NCBI GenBank assembly: GCA_964017185.1
Contig: OZ024876.1
Coordinates: 28,612,278 to 28,676,277, forward strand
Direction: 5' to 3'
Length of the DNA: 64,000 nt
Source: Rugalucina vietnamica
Taxonomy: Eukaryota > Mollusca > Bivalvia > Lucinida > Lucinidae
Of this stretch, positions 45,450 through 57,052 are shown in pieces. A model generated the notes under the pieces. That model was given only the letters and a program-made list of their open reading frames with translations. It ran no database searches and had not been told where the DNA came from. Numbering within the stretch: the first letter of the stretch is position 1; the number at the start of each line of letters is the position of its first letter. The position numbers and the translations under genes were made by a program.

Positions 45450-45645
45450 CAGCTATTTTCCCAATAGGTGGCCACTCAGTTACCTTAACTTAACTAAAAA
45501 TATGAAAACATACATAAGGCGCCAACAGCACAAAAAAAATTAAACACCAAGACATAAAACAAAAAGAACCACTACAGAAGTATCGACTTGGAACGATCAG
45601 TAACACAAAGTTACTGGCGGGCTTAAACCGGTTTTACAGAAGCAA
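45450..45645 (-). repeat. 3'-end repeat of the YLDD element, reverse orientation
   Basis: Over 90% like 5098-5286 by eye, with the same limits ('agctattttcccaatagg' to 'gcttaaaccggtttta'). Two detached copies ending at the same points suggest this 3' piece moves or is retained on its own. Confidence 0.82.
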
Positions 45646-45869
45646 CTGCAGAAAACGAGTTTGCCCACAATGCCTAGAGTCTATAATAATAGACTGGTAA
45701 CAGACTGGTGTAGCAAACTTCAATGGCAAGTAAGTAGCCGAAATTGGAATCCTTCCTTTCCCACATATTAACATCAAGCCTTTCAAACAATGTAGATTAT
45801 GTGGTGGCCTGCATGTCTACATGTATGTTAAACACAGTAATATCAAAATAGCGTTTAGCACTGGCTTAA

Positions 45870-47850
45870 ACTGTATGTATGAGGAAGAAAACAGAAGAAA
45901 TTCAGTCTTTAGCGGACATAAAGGACATGAAGAAATTTCATGATGCACTGAAAAGAGTTCTGTAGCCACCACATTGCTCAGTGCAGATGGAAGCACTCTT
46001 CTCACAGATAAAGAGGATATCTTGAAAAGGTGGGCAGAACATTTCAATAGTGTGCTGAATCGACCATCAAGCATCAATGAGGATGCAATTGACAGACTTC
46101 CACAGATAGAGTGCAATGTTCTGTTAGATGAATTTCCCACCGTCATGGAAACAAGAAAAGCAGTTCAACAACTGTCATCTGGTAAAGCTCGAGGTGCAGA
46201 TGCAATTCCTGCCGAGGTTTATAAGGCCGGGGAGCTACCCATGGCAGAGAAACTGACAGAGTTGTTTCACTGTATGTGGAGGAAGGAGGCTATCCCACAA
46301 GAATTTAAGGATGCATCCATAATCCACCTATACAAGCGGAAAGGAAATTCACAAGTCTGTCACAACCACAGAGGCATCTCCCTCCTATGCATAGCTGGGA
46401 CGATACAGGCAAAAATTCTGTTGAACCGCCTGAATGTTCATCTAGATCAGAAGGGACTTATCCCAGAAAGTCAATGTGGATTCAGAAAAGACAGAGGGAC
46501 AATAGTCATGATCTTCACAGCAAGACAGCTTCAGAAGAAATGCCAAGAACAGCATGTAGATCTATACATGACGTTTGTCGACCTCACCAAAGCTTTTGAC
46601 ACAGTTAGTCGTGATGGACTCTGGAAAATCATGGCCAAGTTTGGCCTTTGAGGTAAAGAATGGGGTCAAATAGGGCTGTATTATGGCACCAATACTGTTC
46701 GGCATGATGTTTTCTGCCATGCATATGGATGCTTTTCAGGACAGTGACACTGGTTTTCCAATCAGGTACCGTTTTGATAGCAATGCATTCAATCTTAGAA
46801 GGTTGCAAGCCAAAACAAAGGTGCAGACTGATGTGCTAGATGAGCTCCTCTATGCAGATGATATGTATAAGAAAGCCAGCTCAGAGGCAAAAATGCAAAT
46901 AGCCATGGATCTTGTCTCACAGTCATGTGATAACTATGATCTATCTCACAATCAGCACAAAAAAGACAGAGGTTATACACCAACCAGCACCTGGAAAACC
47001 GTACAATGAACCAAACATCACTGTGAAAGGACAACAACTGAAAGTTGTTGATAAATTCACCTACCTGGGAAGCACTCTTTTCAGAGCAGTGCACATTAAT
47101 GATGAGGTCAATCAATGCCAGAATTGCAAAAGCCAGTGTGGCATTTGGAAGACTCCGTGCAAATGTCTGGAAGCGAAATAGAATCAAGCTTGACACCAAG
47201 CTGAAAGTCTACAAGGCTGTGGTACGGCCAACCCTCTTGTATGCATGTGAGACCTGGACAGTATACCAGCGTCATGCCAAGAGACTAAACCATTTCCACT
47301 TAAGCTGTTTAAGAAAGCTGATAAAAATCAAGTGGCAAGACAAGATTCCAGACACGGAGGTCCTGAAGAAAGTAGGGATGCAAAGTATGCATACTAACTT
47401 AAAGATAGCACAGCTAAGGTGGACTGGCCATATTATAAGAATGCCTGATGTGCGACCTCCAAAGAAAGTTTTCTATGGAGAACTAAAAGAGGGAAAGCGC
47501 TCTCAAGGTGGCCAGAAGAAACGCTACAAAGACACCCTCAAAGCCTCTCTGAAGGATTTAGACATACCAATTGGGTCTTGTGAACAGACTGCAAAGTGGC
47601 GAGGTCTCATCAACAAAGGAGCAGCTCTCTATGAAAAAAAAGAGAGAATCTGTGAAGCTGAAAGAAAACGCAGAGAACGCAAAGCCAATGCCAATGGGCC
47701 ACCAGCTGATTCCATGACATTGACTTGCTCTACTTGCAACCGACAGTTTAGAGCTAGAATTGGCCTAGTCAGCACCAACACACACGAACCTATTCAAGAA
47801 ATAACGATGGTGTTTCTCATTAGTGAGAGACGAACGACCAAACTGTATGT
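45870..47850 (+). mobile_element. LINE with C-terminal zinc finger, larger copy
   Basis: Starts within the region before the reverse transcriptase (DMKKFHDALKRV). The frame 45974-46651 carries FNSVLNRPSS, LSSGKARGADAIPAEVYKAG, HRGISLLCIAGTIQAKILLN, GFRKDRGTI and TFVDLTKAFDTVSRDGLWK (catalytic Asp block). About 40 residues normally found between KIMAKFG and the GVKQGC block are deleted at ~46650, and GVKQGC has a stop for its Gln. The remainder (DVLDELLYADDMYKKA; frame 47045-47872 with LLYACETWTVYQRHAKRLNH, IKWQDKIPDTEVL, RWTGHIIRMPD) ends in CSTCNRQFRARIGL without the usual distal His pair. Two further frame changes lie at ~46960 and ~47110. Same family as 16619-17850. Confidence 0.88.
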
Positions 47851-48070
47851 ATGGACACTGTTCCTTGCGTAGTCAGCGTTAAATATGTTTTCTCCGTCAG
47901 CTCACAGGAAATTTCTCTAGGGGCTTCAGCCAGGGCTTGGCTATGGTATCTTCACAGTACCTATATTCATAACTTCTGGAATCCATACTGTTCCTAAATA
48001 ATATTCGATATCGGGGATGTGCAACTTAGTGCATCTTATGAGTGAAAATGCTCTTTTAATCAGATAATTT

Positions 48071-48306
48071 GAGCCGCGTCATGAGAAAACCAGCATTTTG
48101 CACATGCCAAAACAAAGTTGGAGATCAGCTTCGCAGTTGAATTGCGAGGCTGATCAGCGCCATTGTTCTCGCTACGCGGATAGTACCATTCCTCTACTTT
48201 CTAAATCCAAAATTTCCAGCCTATAGCCATCTTCTGAGCTTGTACAGCTCGGCTTGTGTCGGACCTGTTCGGAAACCACATTGTTGGTTGTCCCATGATG
48301 CGATTC
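48071..48306 (-). mobile_element. MITE family A copy with ATTT duplication
   Basis: ATTT at 48067-48070 and 48307-48310. The palindrome is damaged at its tip (TTCGCAGTTGAATTGCGAG). The right terminus is GATTC instead of GGCTC. Confidence 0.9.
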
Positions 48307-48309
48307 ATT

Positions 48310-49270
48310 TGTATGAACAATGTTACTGGACAGACTACAGAAGCGTCACATTCCAACGGTATGTTCTGTTTGTTACATACGGTCATTCATTTCCAAAGTA
48401 GGGATTCCAAAATATTTCCTTATTCTAATCCAGTGTATCTTTATTTAATAGCTTTGAAATCTTCATAAGTGTCTACTTGATCCCGTGATGTTTTGGTTTA
48501 GAATTATACGTTTGGCAAATATATCAAAATCGGGAGAGATTTGACCAATGTTTGACCATTGCAGACCAAAGCAAAGTTGTGGGACGTGTTTGAGCTGCGA
48601 AATGTGTAATCCTGCCCGTTGTAGGATTTGTGAGAACAAACTCTCTGAACGGCAAACCTGCAACTGATTACATCGATGCACTTGGTATTGGTTTACCTCT
48701 TTTTACCTCAGCTTTTTACTTGACTCATTTTGATTGAACTCTTTTCCAAAGCCTGTTGCGTTTCTCTTAAGTCTTGTTGTCCCTTTGTGTAAGCCCCGAC
48801 ACGGACACGGCTCATTTTGAAAGACAGCACCTGTGTTTCCCTAGCAGATTATAACATCCAGTCAAAATAGATTTTTCGATTTTTTTTTCTGTTGTGGAAA
48901 TTTTCAGATCAAAACGCTTAACGGGGTAAATTTCGCATATAAGCGTTGCGTCATCATAATATTGCATCGACAGACGACAGAATACCGCGCTCAGTAAGTC
49001 CCAATAAATGAAATGGTCTACATTGGCAATGCATTGGCACCACTGTTACACGTCTTGTAACGATTTAGACTAATTATAAGATCGAACCATAGTTTTGTAT
49101 GCGGAGAAAAATACCTCACATATCAGTGAAACACTTCGACAACGCTTTGGGCAGTTTTATTACGAGTTTTTGATCATTGAAATGACTTGAAAAACTCATC
49201 ATTGGTCCACATATGGCTTCTTCCATCAATGCTCATAACCTCTGTGTTACGCAAATGTTACTGCAATTGC
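48310..49270. other. No gene recognised
   Basis: Mixed-composition single-copy-looking sequence. Confidence 0.4.
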
Positions 49271-49275
49271 GATAT

Positions 49276-49510
49276 GAGCCGCATCATGAGAAAACCGGAT
49301 TTTTGCCTAGGCGAAAACAAAGGCGCAGATCAGCTTCGCGGTAACCGCGAAGCTGATCAGCGCCTTTGTTTTCGCTACTCGGATAGTACAATTCCTCTTC
49401 TTCTTAAACCCGAAATTTCAAGCTTCTAGCCCGTTTCTGTGACTGTACAGGTCGGTTTGTGTCGGACCTGGTCGGAAACCCCGAAGACCGATTTTCTCGC
49501 GTCACGGCTC
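49276..49510 (-). mobile_element. MITE family A, near-intact copy
   Basis: The TTCGCGG/CCGCGAA palindrome is perfect. One end carries 'aaaaccggatttttgcc' and the other 'cccgaagaccgattttctcg', the second terminal subtype. Flanks ATAT and AATT do not match. Confidence 0.92.
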
Positions 49511-49514
49511 AATT

Positions 49515-49904
49515 ATAATGGATGTATTGTTTTTCAATTAATGCGATGAAACTCGACAAAGAAGTGTGACATATTTTCTGCCCGAGGGGACAGCACGTCT
49601 CGGCACGAGAAGAGCGTGTTTTCTGGAGAGGCACTTGTCGGGACCGCAGAAACCAGCACACGAACGCTCCATGGTCGCGGCGACTACAATTTAACAATAA
49701 TTAGGTTGTAATTATGGCGTTTTGAAAGGATGCAAACGCATGCACCTCAAGAGGCCCTACGTGATTTTCTAAAACCAATCAAGGGCCTTTTAATAACTAT
49801 TAAAAAGTTATTTAAACGACTGCGTGAAGGGGGACACTGAATATGTGGTTCAATTTCTTTAAAAATGTAACACACAAATTCAAGTCAAATTTCAACTCCA
49901 ACTG

Positions 49905-49938
<34 letters not shown>

Positions 49939-50160
49939 ATGAATTTTGAAAGTACTCACATGTGCCTGTTAAAGCCAATGTCTGCAAATGCGTACAATAC
50001 TATTTATTTCTCCAGTTTCCCATCGATCAATCTTTATCAATATTATAACAATATTGTTTGTAAATTAGCCAGGGGTTCAGTAATCAAGCCCCAGGGTGCC
50101 CTCATCTGTATTTGTGTATCCAGTCTGTTTAGAAAGATGGACATCTGTGTGGATTTTTCA
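49515..50160. other. No gene recognised; poly-A 49903-49935
   Basis: Single-copy-looking sequence with a 33-base A run. Confidence 0.45.
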
Positions 50161-50162
50161 GC

Positions 50163-50441
50163 CATTACGAAAACTTGCCCATGCAATATATAGGGATTTT
50201 TTTCAGTACCAAAAATTGAAAATTTCACCAGAAAAATATTGATATTTTTCTTATTTTTGCTCAAAACATAGATTGTGGGTACACGTTAGAACCGCCTCGC
50301 CGAGGCGGTTCTAATGAGTACCCACAATCTATGTTTTGGAGCAAAAATAAGAAAAATAAGTATACCCCTGTATACCCCAGTTTTACTATATAAAAGTGGG
50401 GTTTAAGGGGGTATTCATTGCACGGACATGTTTTCCTGATG
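50163..50441 (-). mobile_element. MITE family B, copy 6
   Basis: Complete, with CATTACGAAAACTTGCCC and GTTTTCCTGATG ends. CAGC stands on both sides (50159-50162 and 50442-50445), a possible 4-bp duplication. Confidence 0.88.
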
Positions 50442-50466
50442 CAGCTCGTGAGGTACTGATAATAAT

Positions 50467-50698
50467 GAGACAAATATGAAAAACCAACAATGTGGTTTAC
50501 AAACAGGTTTGACACAAACCAAGCTGTATATGCACAGAAGATGGCTAGAGGCTGGAAATTTTGGATTTAGAAAGGAGAGGAATTGTACTATCCGTATAGC
50601 GAAAACAAAGGCGCTAATCAGCTTCGCAGTTACTGCGAATCTGATCTGCGCCTTTGGTTTCGCATATGAAGATTGTTGGTTTTCTCATGATGCGGCTC
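50467..50698 (+). mobile_element. MITE family A copy
   Basis: Left terminus worn (GAGACAAATATG). The palindrome has one unpaired change (CTTCGCAG/CTGCGAAT). The body is unusually close to the copy at 11275, sharing 'aggctggaaattttggattt'. Confidence 0.87.
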
Positions 50699-50769
50699 AA
50701 TTGTTAAGATTTTGCTTTGCGCTTTATTAGATTTTAGTACCTTTGATTTTGACAGGACATATTCCTAGC

Positions 50770-50816
<47 letters not shown>

Positions 50817-50836
50817 TGATGATGATGATGATGATG
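50770..50836. repeat. (AAT)n followed by (ATG)n microsatellite
   Basis: Fifteen or more AAT units, then six GAT/ATG units. Confidence 0.95.
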
Positions 50837-50946
50837 AAAAAGCCGCTTCAGCATTTTACTGCCCCAACCAAATTGAACGTCATATACGGGCCTTGTATAT
50901 AGACTGTGGACCACGAACAAAGACACCCATCACACGCCAAATATAG

Positions 50947-51062
50947 AAATGTTTGTTTGAATTGATGTTTTACGTTCCAGTTAACAGAAATGGTCATGTC
51001 GGGGCATTTTCTCAATTTTATGGGCCTTTTATCCAACGTTAGGATGTACTGACACTCAAAAT
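50947..51062 (-). mobile_element. Short retroposon (family S), 3' fragment
   Basis: The complement has 'gttggataaaaggccc', 'ccccgacatgacca' and 'aaaacatcaattcaaacaaa', matching the 3' third of 40145-40451. A CAA microsatellite follows at 51111-51143. Confidence 0.7.
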
Positions 51063-51107
51063 GTGCAAATATGGAGACCAAAATAAAATGTGAGAAGTCA
51101 TTACTTG

Positions 51108-51146
<39 letters not shown>

Positions 51147-51599
51147 AAACATAAAAAAGCATGGATTGACGGGTAAACAACAACCCACCTTGAGTGAGCA
51201 CATTGGGCATAACGCTAAATATGGTACACAGAAACATTGCATTTTTAAAAAAATCTTGCATTTTACATTTTCATTCAGTCAAAATGGAAAATAAATTGTG
51301 GTCGCATGATACAAATCTAAATAAATGACACTTTAATCCAAGTGTCACAAAAACATCCATAATTCCGTGCCTATATGTAATATTTTCTTTAGAATAATTC
51401 TCTTCCGGTTCCAGGGGAAACTATTTTTATCAATATTGGTCAAGTTTTGTCCAAATATTTTTATTCCTTTATCCTTTGAATAAACAATGTATATATCGAA
51501 CCATTTTTTTCAAATGGACAAAGAAAAGAATAAAGGACGATTTGACCGCAATGATTTTTGAAAATCGGTGACATCTTTCTGTTGTGTTTGATCGCATAT

Positions 51600-51830
51600 G
51601 AGCCACAGCATGAAAACAAAGTCTGGGTGTCTGACCTGGTCCGACAAAAACCAGGCTGTATATGCACAGAAAATAGCTAGAAGCTTGAAATTTCAGATTT
51701 GGAAAGAATAAGTATTGTACTATCTATGGAGCGAATACAAAGGCGCTGATCAGCTGTGCAGTAACTGCACAGTTTAGCTGCGCCTTTGTGTTCTCCTATG
51801 CATGTCGTTGGATTTCTTGTGCGGCGGCTC
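51600..51830 (+). mobile_element. MITE family A copy with ATAT duplication
   Basis: ATAT at 51596-51599 and 51831-51834. The palindrome is TGTGCAG/CTGCACA with decay on the distal arm (gtttagctg). Confidence 0.9.
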
Positions 51831-51834
51831 ATAT

Positions 51835-52270
51835 CTACATGGTTGGGAGACAAGATTTAGGTCCCGATAATTCTAAATTGTTGGCTTTTGACAGAGACTT
51901 GATTTTCGACAACTTAATTTGTTTTACAATGCATACTCAGTAGTTCCTAATTTAAGGTCTACGGCCTTATGGTAAGCTCGAGGCTGATTGTCTTTGAACG
52001 AGCTTTCTGTTTAAATCGGTAGGTCATCGTGTACAAAGTACATAATCAGTGTCTGATCAGTTCATTAGATGTATGTATATATTTACAATATAAACATATC
52101 TAAGATAACATATATGTTATACATATTTCCCACTGGGCTAACAAGCTATGTTATATAATTCGCCCATTAGCAGAGAATTAACGGTAATGCTACATGGCTA
52201 GTATTTCATTAAATCACGTGCCTTGGTCAGGCTGTTTGTTTTGGTCTGTTTGTGATGGAAGAACCGTTGT
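51835..52270. other. No gene recognised
   Basis: AT-rich spacer between family A copies. Confidence 0.4.
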
Positions 52271-52272
52271 TT

Positions 52273-52413
52273 GAGCCGCGCGTATGCAAAAACCAAGGCG
52301 CAGATCAGCTTTTAGCCACTTTTCAGCCACTAGCCATCTTCGCTCATTGTACAGCTCGGTTTGTGTCGGACCTGTTCGGAAACCACATTGTTGGTTTTCT
52401 CATGACGCGGCTC
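52273..52413 (-). mobile_element. MITE family A, internally deleted
   Basis: 141 bases. Both termini are present (GAGCCGCGCGTATG, ATGACGCGGCTC), but the palindrome and part of the body are missing after 'ggcgcagatcagctttt'. Confidence 0.85.
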
Positions 52414-52787
52414 ATTTCTTGTCTCGATGTCATATCGAGACATAAGATTCCAGTCTTGTTTTCGCGATGCTTTTACGAAGCCTGCATTTCAATGACGTCA
52501 ATAATTTAGAATATCTGTATACATAACGACAAACATACTTTGCTCAAGTCGAATATTCACTAAACCAATGATGCTGAAATCTACCAGTAAGAGCCTAGGC
52601 AGTTTCAGGCATGCTAAAAGCAATTTTACAGAATGTAGTGAAAAATTAAACCATAATGCACACCTAACGCATTTCCTGCAATGTTTTATATCATTGATAA
52701 TTGCTCTTCAATTTTTCATAACTCGCGTCATATTTTTCGCGGTTTTCTAATAAAAACTAGGAGTTTTCATAATGAACATTGACATAC

Positions 52788-53024
52788 GTGCTGCGTCATG
52801 AGAAATCCAGATTTTTGCCTATGAGAAAACAAAGGAGCAGATCAGCTGTGCAGTAACTGCACAGCTGATCAGCGCCTTTCTTTTCGCTACATAATAGTGT
52901 ATTAATTTTCCTCCTCTACTTATACACAAACTTTCAAGATTCTAGCTTTCTTCTGTGACTGTACAGACTGGCTTATGTCGGACCTGGACGGAACCCCCGA
53001 AGACCGGTTTTCTCGAGTCGCGGC
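52788..53024 (-). mobile_element. MITE family A copy
   Basis: The TGTGCAG palindrome is perfect. The left end is worn (GTGCTGCGTCATGAG). The right part is the 'cccgaagaccggttttctcg' subtype. Confidence 0.88.
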
Positions 53025-53029
53025 TATTA

Positions 53030-54050
53030 CGTAATGAGAACAGCCCCTACCTTCAGGCTAAAACTGATCTAAGGTAATGCCAAACTGACATGGCGCAGGT
53101 CAGACACACTCCAATTTCTGCACAGGCTTGTCTTAATCGAAATGCGTGGATGGTACAATTATACACCTTTTTAAAAGCTTCATCATGACCATCAAACCAG
53201 TGTAATTGATCGGTAAGGCAGAGGGGTTTTGAGCAGAGCGGAGAAACCATGTAGGCTTGTGACATATAGAATGAGGTAACGGACACAAGAACGTGCTCCA
53301 ATAGTAACCAGACTCATCTAGTATTCCTCGTAACGCCCATATCTCACGCTATAAGGTGATTGGTGAAGATATTGGAAATCTTTGGCACCATGTCTTGTAG
53401 TTCTGTCTGCAAGATTCAGAGGCTTGATTAAAATCGATGAAGAAACTGCGTCTTAGATAGCAAACGTTTTATGCTTACGAAACTTTGTCCAGTCACCAAG
53501 ATGTTGGCCAAACACAAACATGATATCAAAAAACTTTCAAAGAAATCTTCTCTGGGACCACCAAATGGCGTCGTAACTGCGGGGTCTTGGGTCAGTCAGT
53601 TTGTTTATATGAGAATTGACCTCAACACATTTAGTTATGGTCACAATGCACTGTGTTTTGGACCAGGGCCGCTTTGTGAAAAAAATAATGTTTGATTAAT
53701 TTTAAAACCTTGTAACAAAATATTCCCAAATAAACAGCCACATGATCACGGTGACGAATGGACTTTCCCATCGTTTTCATTTTAGGTGGATCGAAAGTGA
53801 TTTTCAAATTTTATTATGACTCAAAGCTCTTCCCTCCATAACGTTATTCAAGATGCCATTATGTTTTGGAAAAGTCTTATAGATATGCGTCCGAGGGACA
53901 AAATAGTCCGTTTTTGAAAGACTGTTTATTTGTCGAAATTATTATGTTTGGAAATAACATCATAACCATGTTCATGAAAATCAGTTGTTTAGTCAATTGT
54001 GCCACTTGACAATTTGAATGATATTAAAGTTGTGAATTGAATAGTGAGTT
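53030..54050. other. No gene recognised
   Basis: The 82-codon minus frame 53053-53301 (Cys- and His-bearing) and the 74-codon plus frame 53471-53695 were considered; neither shows a domain or splice context. Confidence 0.35.
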
Positions 54051-54053
54051 TAT

Positions 54054-54616
54054 TGTCTACGCGCCAGCGCGTAGACTACTCTAAAAGTTTGAGACTGACC
54101 TACTTACATTATTAAATAACAAGACAACTCATACACCTCTCTACAACTGCAACTGCACGTTTCAGTCTAGTGGTTTGACCATCGTGTTAGTAGGATTCCG
54201 GGTCGTTTCGCCAAGGACCGTGTAAACACCCAAAACACCCATGCAAACCTCCCTTTGGTTGGTAACATTTGTATCAATGGTGCAGTAGGTACCAAAAAAT
54301 GGGGCAAATTGTTAAATTCGTGGAACTGGTGCATGATTGCATTCTATCTAAGCGACAACGGAATGAAATGAACCGACGGTATTGTGACGCTATATGGTCA
54401 GGTATGAAAGCTTTGACCGCGCCCCACCTGCCGTGTAGCCAGTCACATTCTATCCAAGCCACAACGGAATGAAATGAACCGACTGTATTGTGACGGTCGA
54501 TTGTCAGGTATGAATGCTTTGACCGCGCAGCGTTTTATTTCTGTCAGTCAAATGAACCACGATGAAATGGGAGTACGGTCAGATTCTTTGACATTCTAGT
54601 TTATACATGCGAAGCG
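54054..54616. mobile_element. Probable MITE with GTCTACGC ends
   Basis: The left end is a perfect 10-bp stem, GTCTACGCGCCAGCGCGTAGAC in two halves around CA. The right end reads GCGAAGCGTAGAC, so GTCTACGC is terminal in inverted orientation on both sides. The interior holds a ~107-bp spaced direct repeat ('caacggaatgaaatgaaccg' at 54357 and 54462). Confidence 0.5.
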
Positions 54617-54619
54617 TAG

Positions 54620-55110
54620 ACCAAACTTTTTGTTAAAGCTTATACTTGTTGGTCATAATGAGTAAATCGTCCAGCCATTTTAGTTCGCGGTCTTTGGGAG
54701 ACTTATATTTTTCGCCCCCAAATATTTAGATACAGATTGTTGTTTTGCTTTCTGAAGTATAATTACAGAATGCCCAAAACATTATGTTTTAGCTACTTAT
54801 CTGTTTATTCGTGAGAATGATTATACATTATGGTTTGTAGTTGGCTTTATTAATTTGTCCTTTTGTGATAATCTTTATTTTATATTGGTTCGAAACGACT
54901 CGATGCTATGTTTTAGTACAGATTTGCGAATTAGTCGATTTCTATTTTTAAGACGAGGAATCATGCGTTCATATTTATTTTTAGATTATTACGTCACGGT
55001 TATCGATAAAAACCATAACCGGGCCAAATTTTCGGAAAGTACCTAACATATTAGCGGCATCTAGAGTGCATCAATAATATCAATTCCTGGACCTTCTATT
55101 CTAACTTTAC
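54620..55110. other. No gene recognised
   Basis: AT-rich sequence, no supported feature. Confidence 0.4.
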
Positions 55111-55114
55111 ATAT

Positions 55115-55337
55115 GAGCCGCCTCGTGGGAAAACCAACAATGTGGTTTCCGAACAGGTCTGACACAAACTGGGCTGTACAAGCACAGAAGATGGCTAGAG
55201 GCTTGAAATTTCGTTATTAAGTAGAAGAGGGATTGCACTACCCGTGTAGCGAAAACAAAGGCGCTGATCAGCTGTGCAGTTGATCTGCGGCTTTGTTTTC
55301 GCCTATGCAAATTGTTGGTTTTCTCATAAAGTGGCTC
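55115..55337 (+). mobile_element. MITE family A, half-palindrome copy
   Basis: Left flank ATAT and right flank ATAC, one mismatch from a 4-bp duplication. The palindrome has collapsed to a single arm ('gctgtgcagttgatctgcgg'). Confidence 0.88.
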
Positions 55338-55437
55338 ATACATGTTGTCATTATTTCTGAATATTTCAAAGAAATTGTTGGTAAAAGCGGGGGTTTGTGG
55401 TAAAAAGGCTATTTCTGAAGCTCTTCTGAGAGTAATT

Positions 55438-55622
55438 GAGCCTTCGCATGAAAAAAAAAAAAAAAACAAACAAAAACAAAAACAAACAAAAAAAAAAAAA
55501 AAAAAACAAAAAAAAAAAAAAAAAAAAAAAAAAACAATTTGTGCTTCCGACCAGTCCAACACAAACCGGCCTGCACAATCACAGAAGCAGGCTAGAAGCT
55601 TGAAATTTTGAATTTAAGAAGA
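55438..55622 (+). mobile_element. MITE family A, truncated, with expanded A tract
   Basis: The short A tract of the 'gagaaaacc' end has become ~90 bases of A with scattered C (55448-55535). The body resumes at 'caatttgtgcttccgacc' and breaks off at 'aatttaagaag'. No palindrome remains. Confidence 0.78.
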
Positions 55623-55629
55623 ATAATTA

Positions 55630-56310
55630 CTTTTCTATTGTGCTTATGTATATGGGTAAAGGGGTGCGAAACAGAATTACATTATCGTGTTTTAGGAAGA
55701 TACCCATCCCATTTAATAGCATTTCTAATGTTGGGGTGTCCTCATGATATCGCCAGGCACACATTAGAAACATAACTTTGGATATACGTTCCCTAATGAA
55801 GTCGGCATATATTTTAGGGGTACACAATTATGCCAAAACGGTATGCTCACCTACTGGAACAACCAATACAGTGTGTTCGGATACACGTCCTCATGGTATT
55901 GGTACACATTAGGAGGGGGCACATGTGCAGGTAGACAAGAAAAACTGGCACACATTTCATGTTTACGGCATTTATTTGTTTGATAATTTAAATAATAAAT
56001 AAATCTGAAATTTATCATATATTACAAACTTTCATTCATACTGTTATTCACATGTAAACCGAAATAATACATTTATAACGTGAACAACAGATCTTGACAG
56101 ATACATGAAGACAAATACAGAAGTCTGTTAAGTGTATGATAGGTATATTCTGAAGAATGAGACTTTTGTGGAAAGCTGTTTTGTAGAAAGCTGTTATGCG
56201 GAAAGCTGATTTGCTTTATCGAAGTTTTGTGTAAGGATCGAGGTTTTAAGAGATAAAATTGTTTTACAAAATACGTAACTGAAAGCAGCCATATATAAAT
56301 CACAAATACA
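55630..56310. other. No gene recognised
   Basis: AT-rich. Short minus frames near 55627 and 56073 are unassigned. Confidence 0.4.
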
Positions 56311-56313
56311 TAT

Positions 56314-56404
56314 GAGCTGCATCATGAGAAAACAAACATTTTGCATTGCGAAATCAAAGGCGCAGATTAGCATCATTGTAACTGCAGAAGCCTTTGTTTC
56401 ACAA
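56314..56404 (-). mobile_element. MITE family A, one-third fragment
   Basis: GAGCTGCATCATGAGAAAAC, 'gcgaaatcaaaggcgcag' and a decayed palindrome; the body is missing. Confidence 0.75.
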
Positions 56405-57052
56405 AATGATTCTTTACGGTTTCAAACACCAACTGATGTAACTGCAGTGCAATTACAAATAATGAATGAGGCCTTAACATATAGCACGTTAGCACTATTA
56501 AGATTTTGATTCAGACATCACGTGCACACAAGCATACAAATATATACTGTGAAGATATGTATAAACACACTGAAGAATGATTTGTCACGACCGCCGATCT
56601 AACGTCCTTACGAAGGCAAATTGATTGGTGGCCGTGCTCTATATGAAAATGCCATTGTGGTATAAAATGTCCTCGTATCAGACAATTGTCATCTCTATTG
56701 AGCATACATTAAGGATTTTCTCTACATTGCAGACTTCCAAGTATTTTCTCTGCACACAGTTATTCGAGTTGCTATGTTTTCAGCTTGAATTTCTAAAAAT
56801 GTCACAAGGAGATATACCATTTTTAGCAAACAAAGTAAATTATGAAAAAGTATTTTAGGTGTTCAACTTTTCAGCTGTTCAGATATAGATCTAATCCATG
56901 TTTTGCCGTTAAATGTTGTTCAGATTACAAGTCCGCCGTATACGCCAACACTACGCCATTCAAACTGTGAATTGTTTGTGTTAACCGTTGGCAACGCAGG
57001 GCCTTTTGGGTGTGTCCATTCAGTTGTAAGTAGATTGGTCCTAAGCACTATT

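Noticed and set aside
46795-47199. 134-codon minus frame across the LINE
   Set aside because: Antisense shadow of the reverse-transcriptase coding strand.
53053-53301. 82-codon frame with several Cys and His
   Set aside because: Residue spacing fits no zinc-binding motif, and there is no splice or promoter context.
55107-55562. 151-codon frame with a long Phe-rich stretch
   Set aside because: Produced by the A-rich tract at 55448-55535 and two family A copies.
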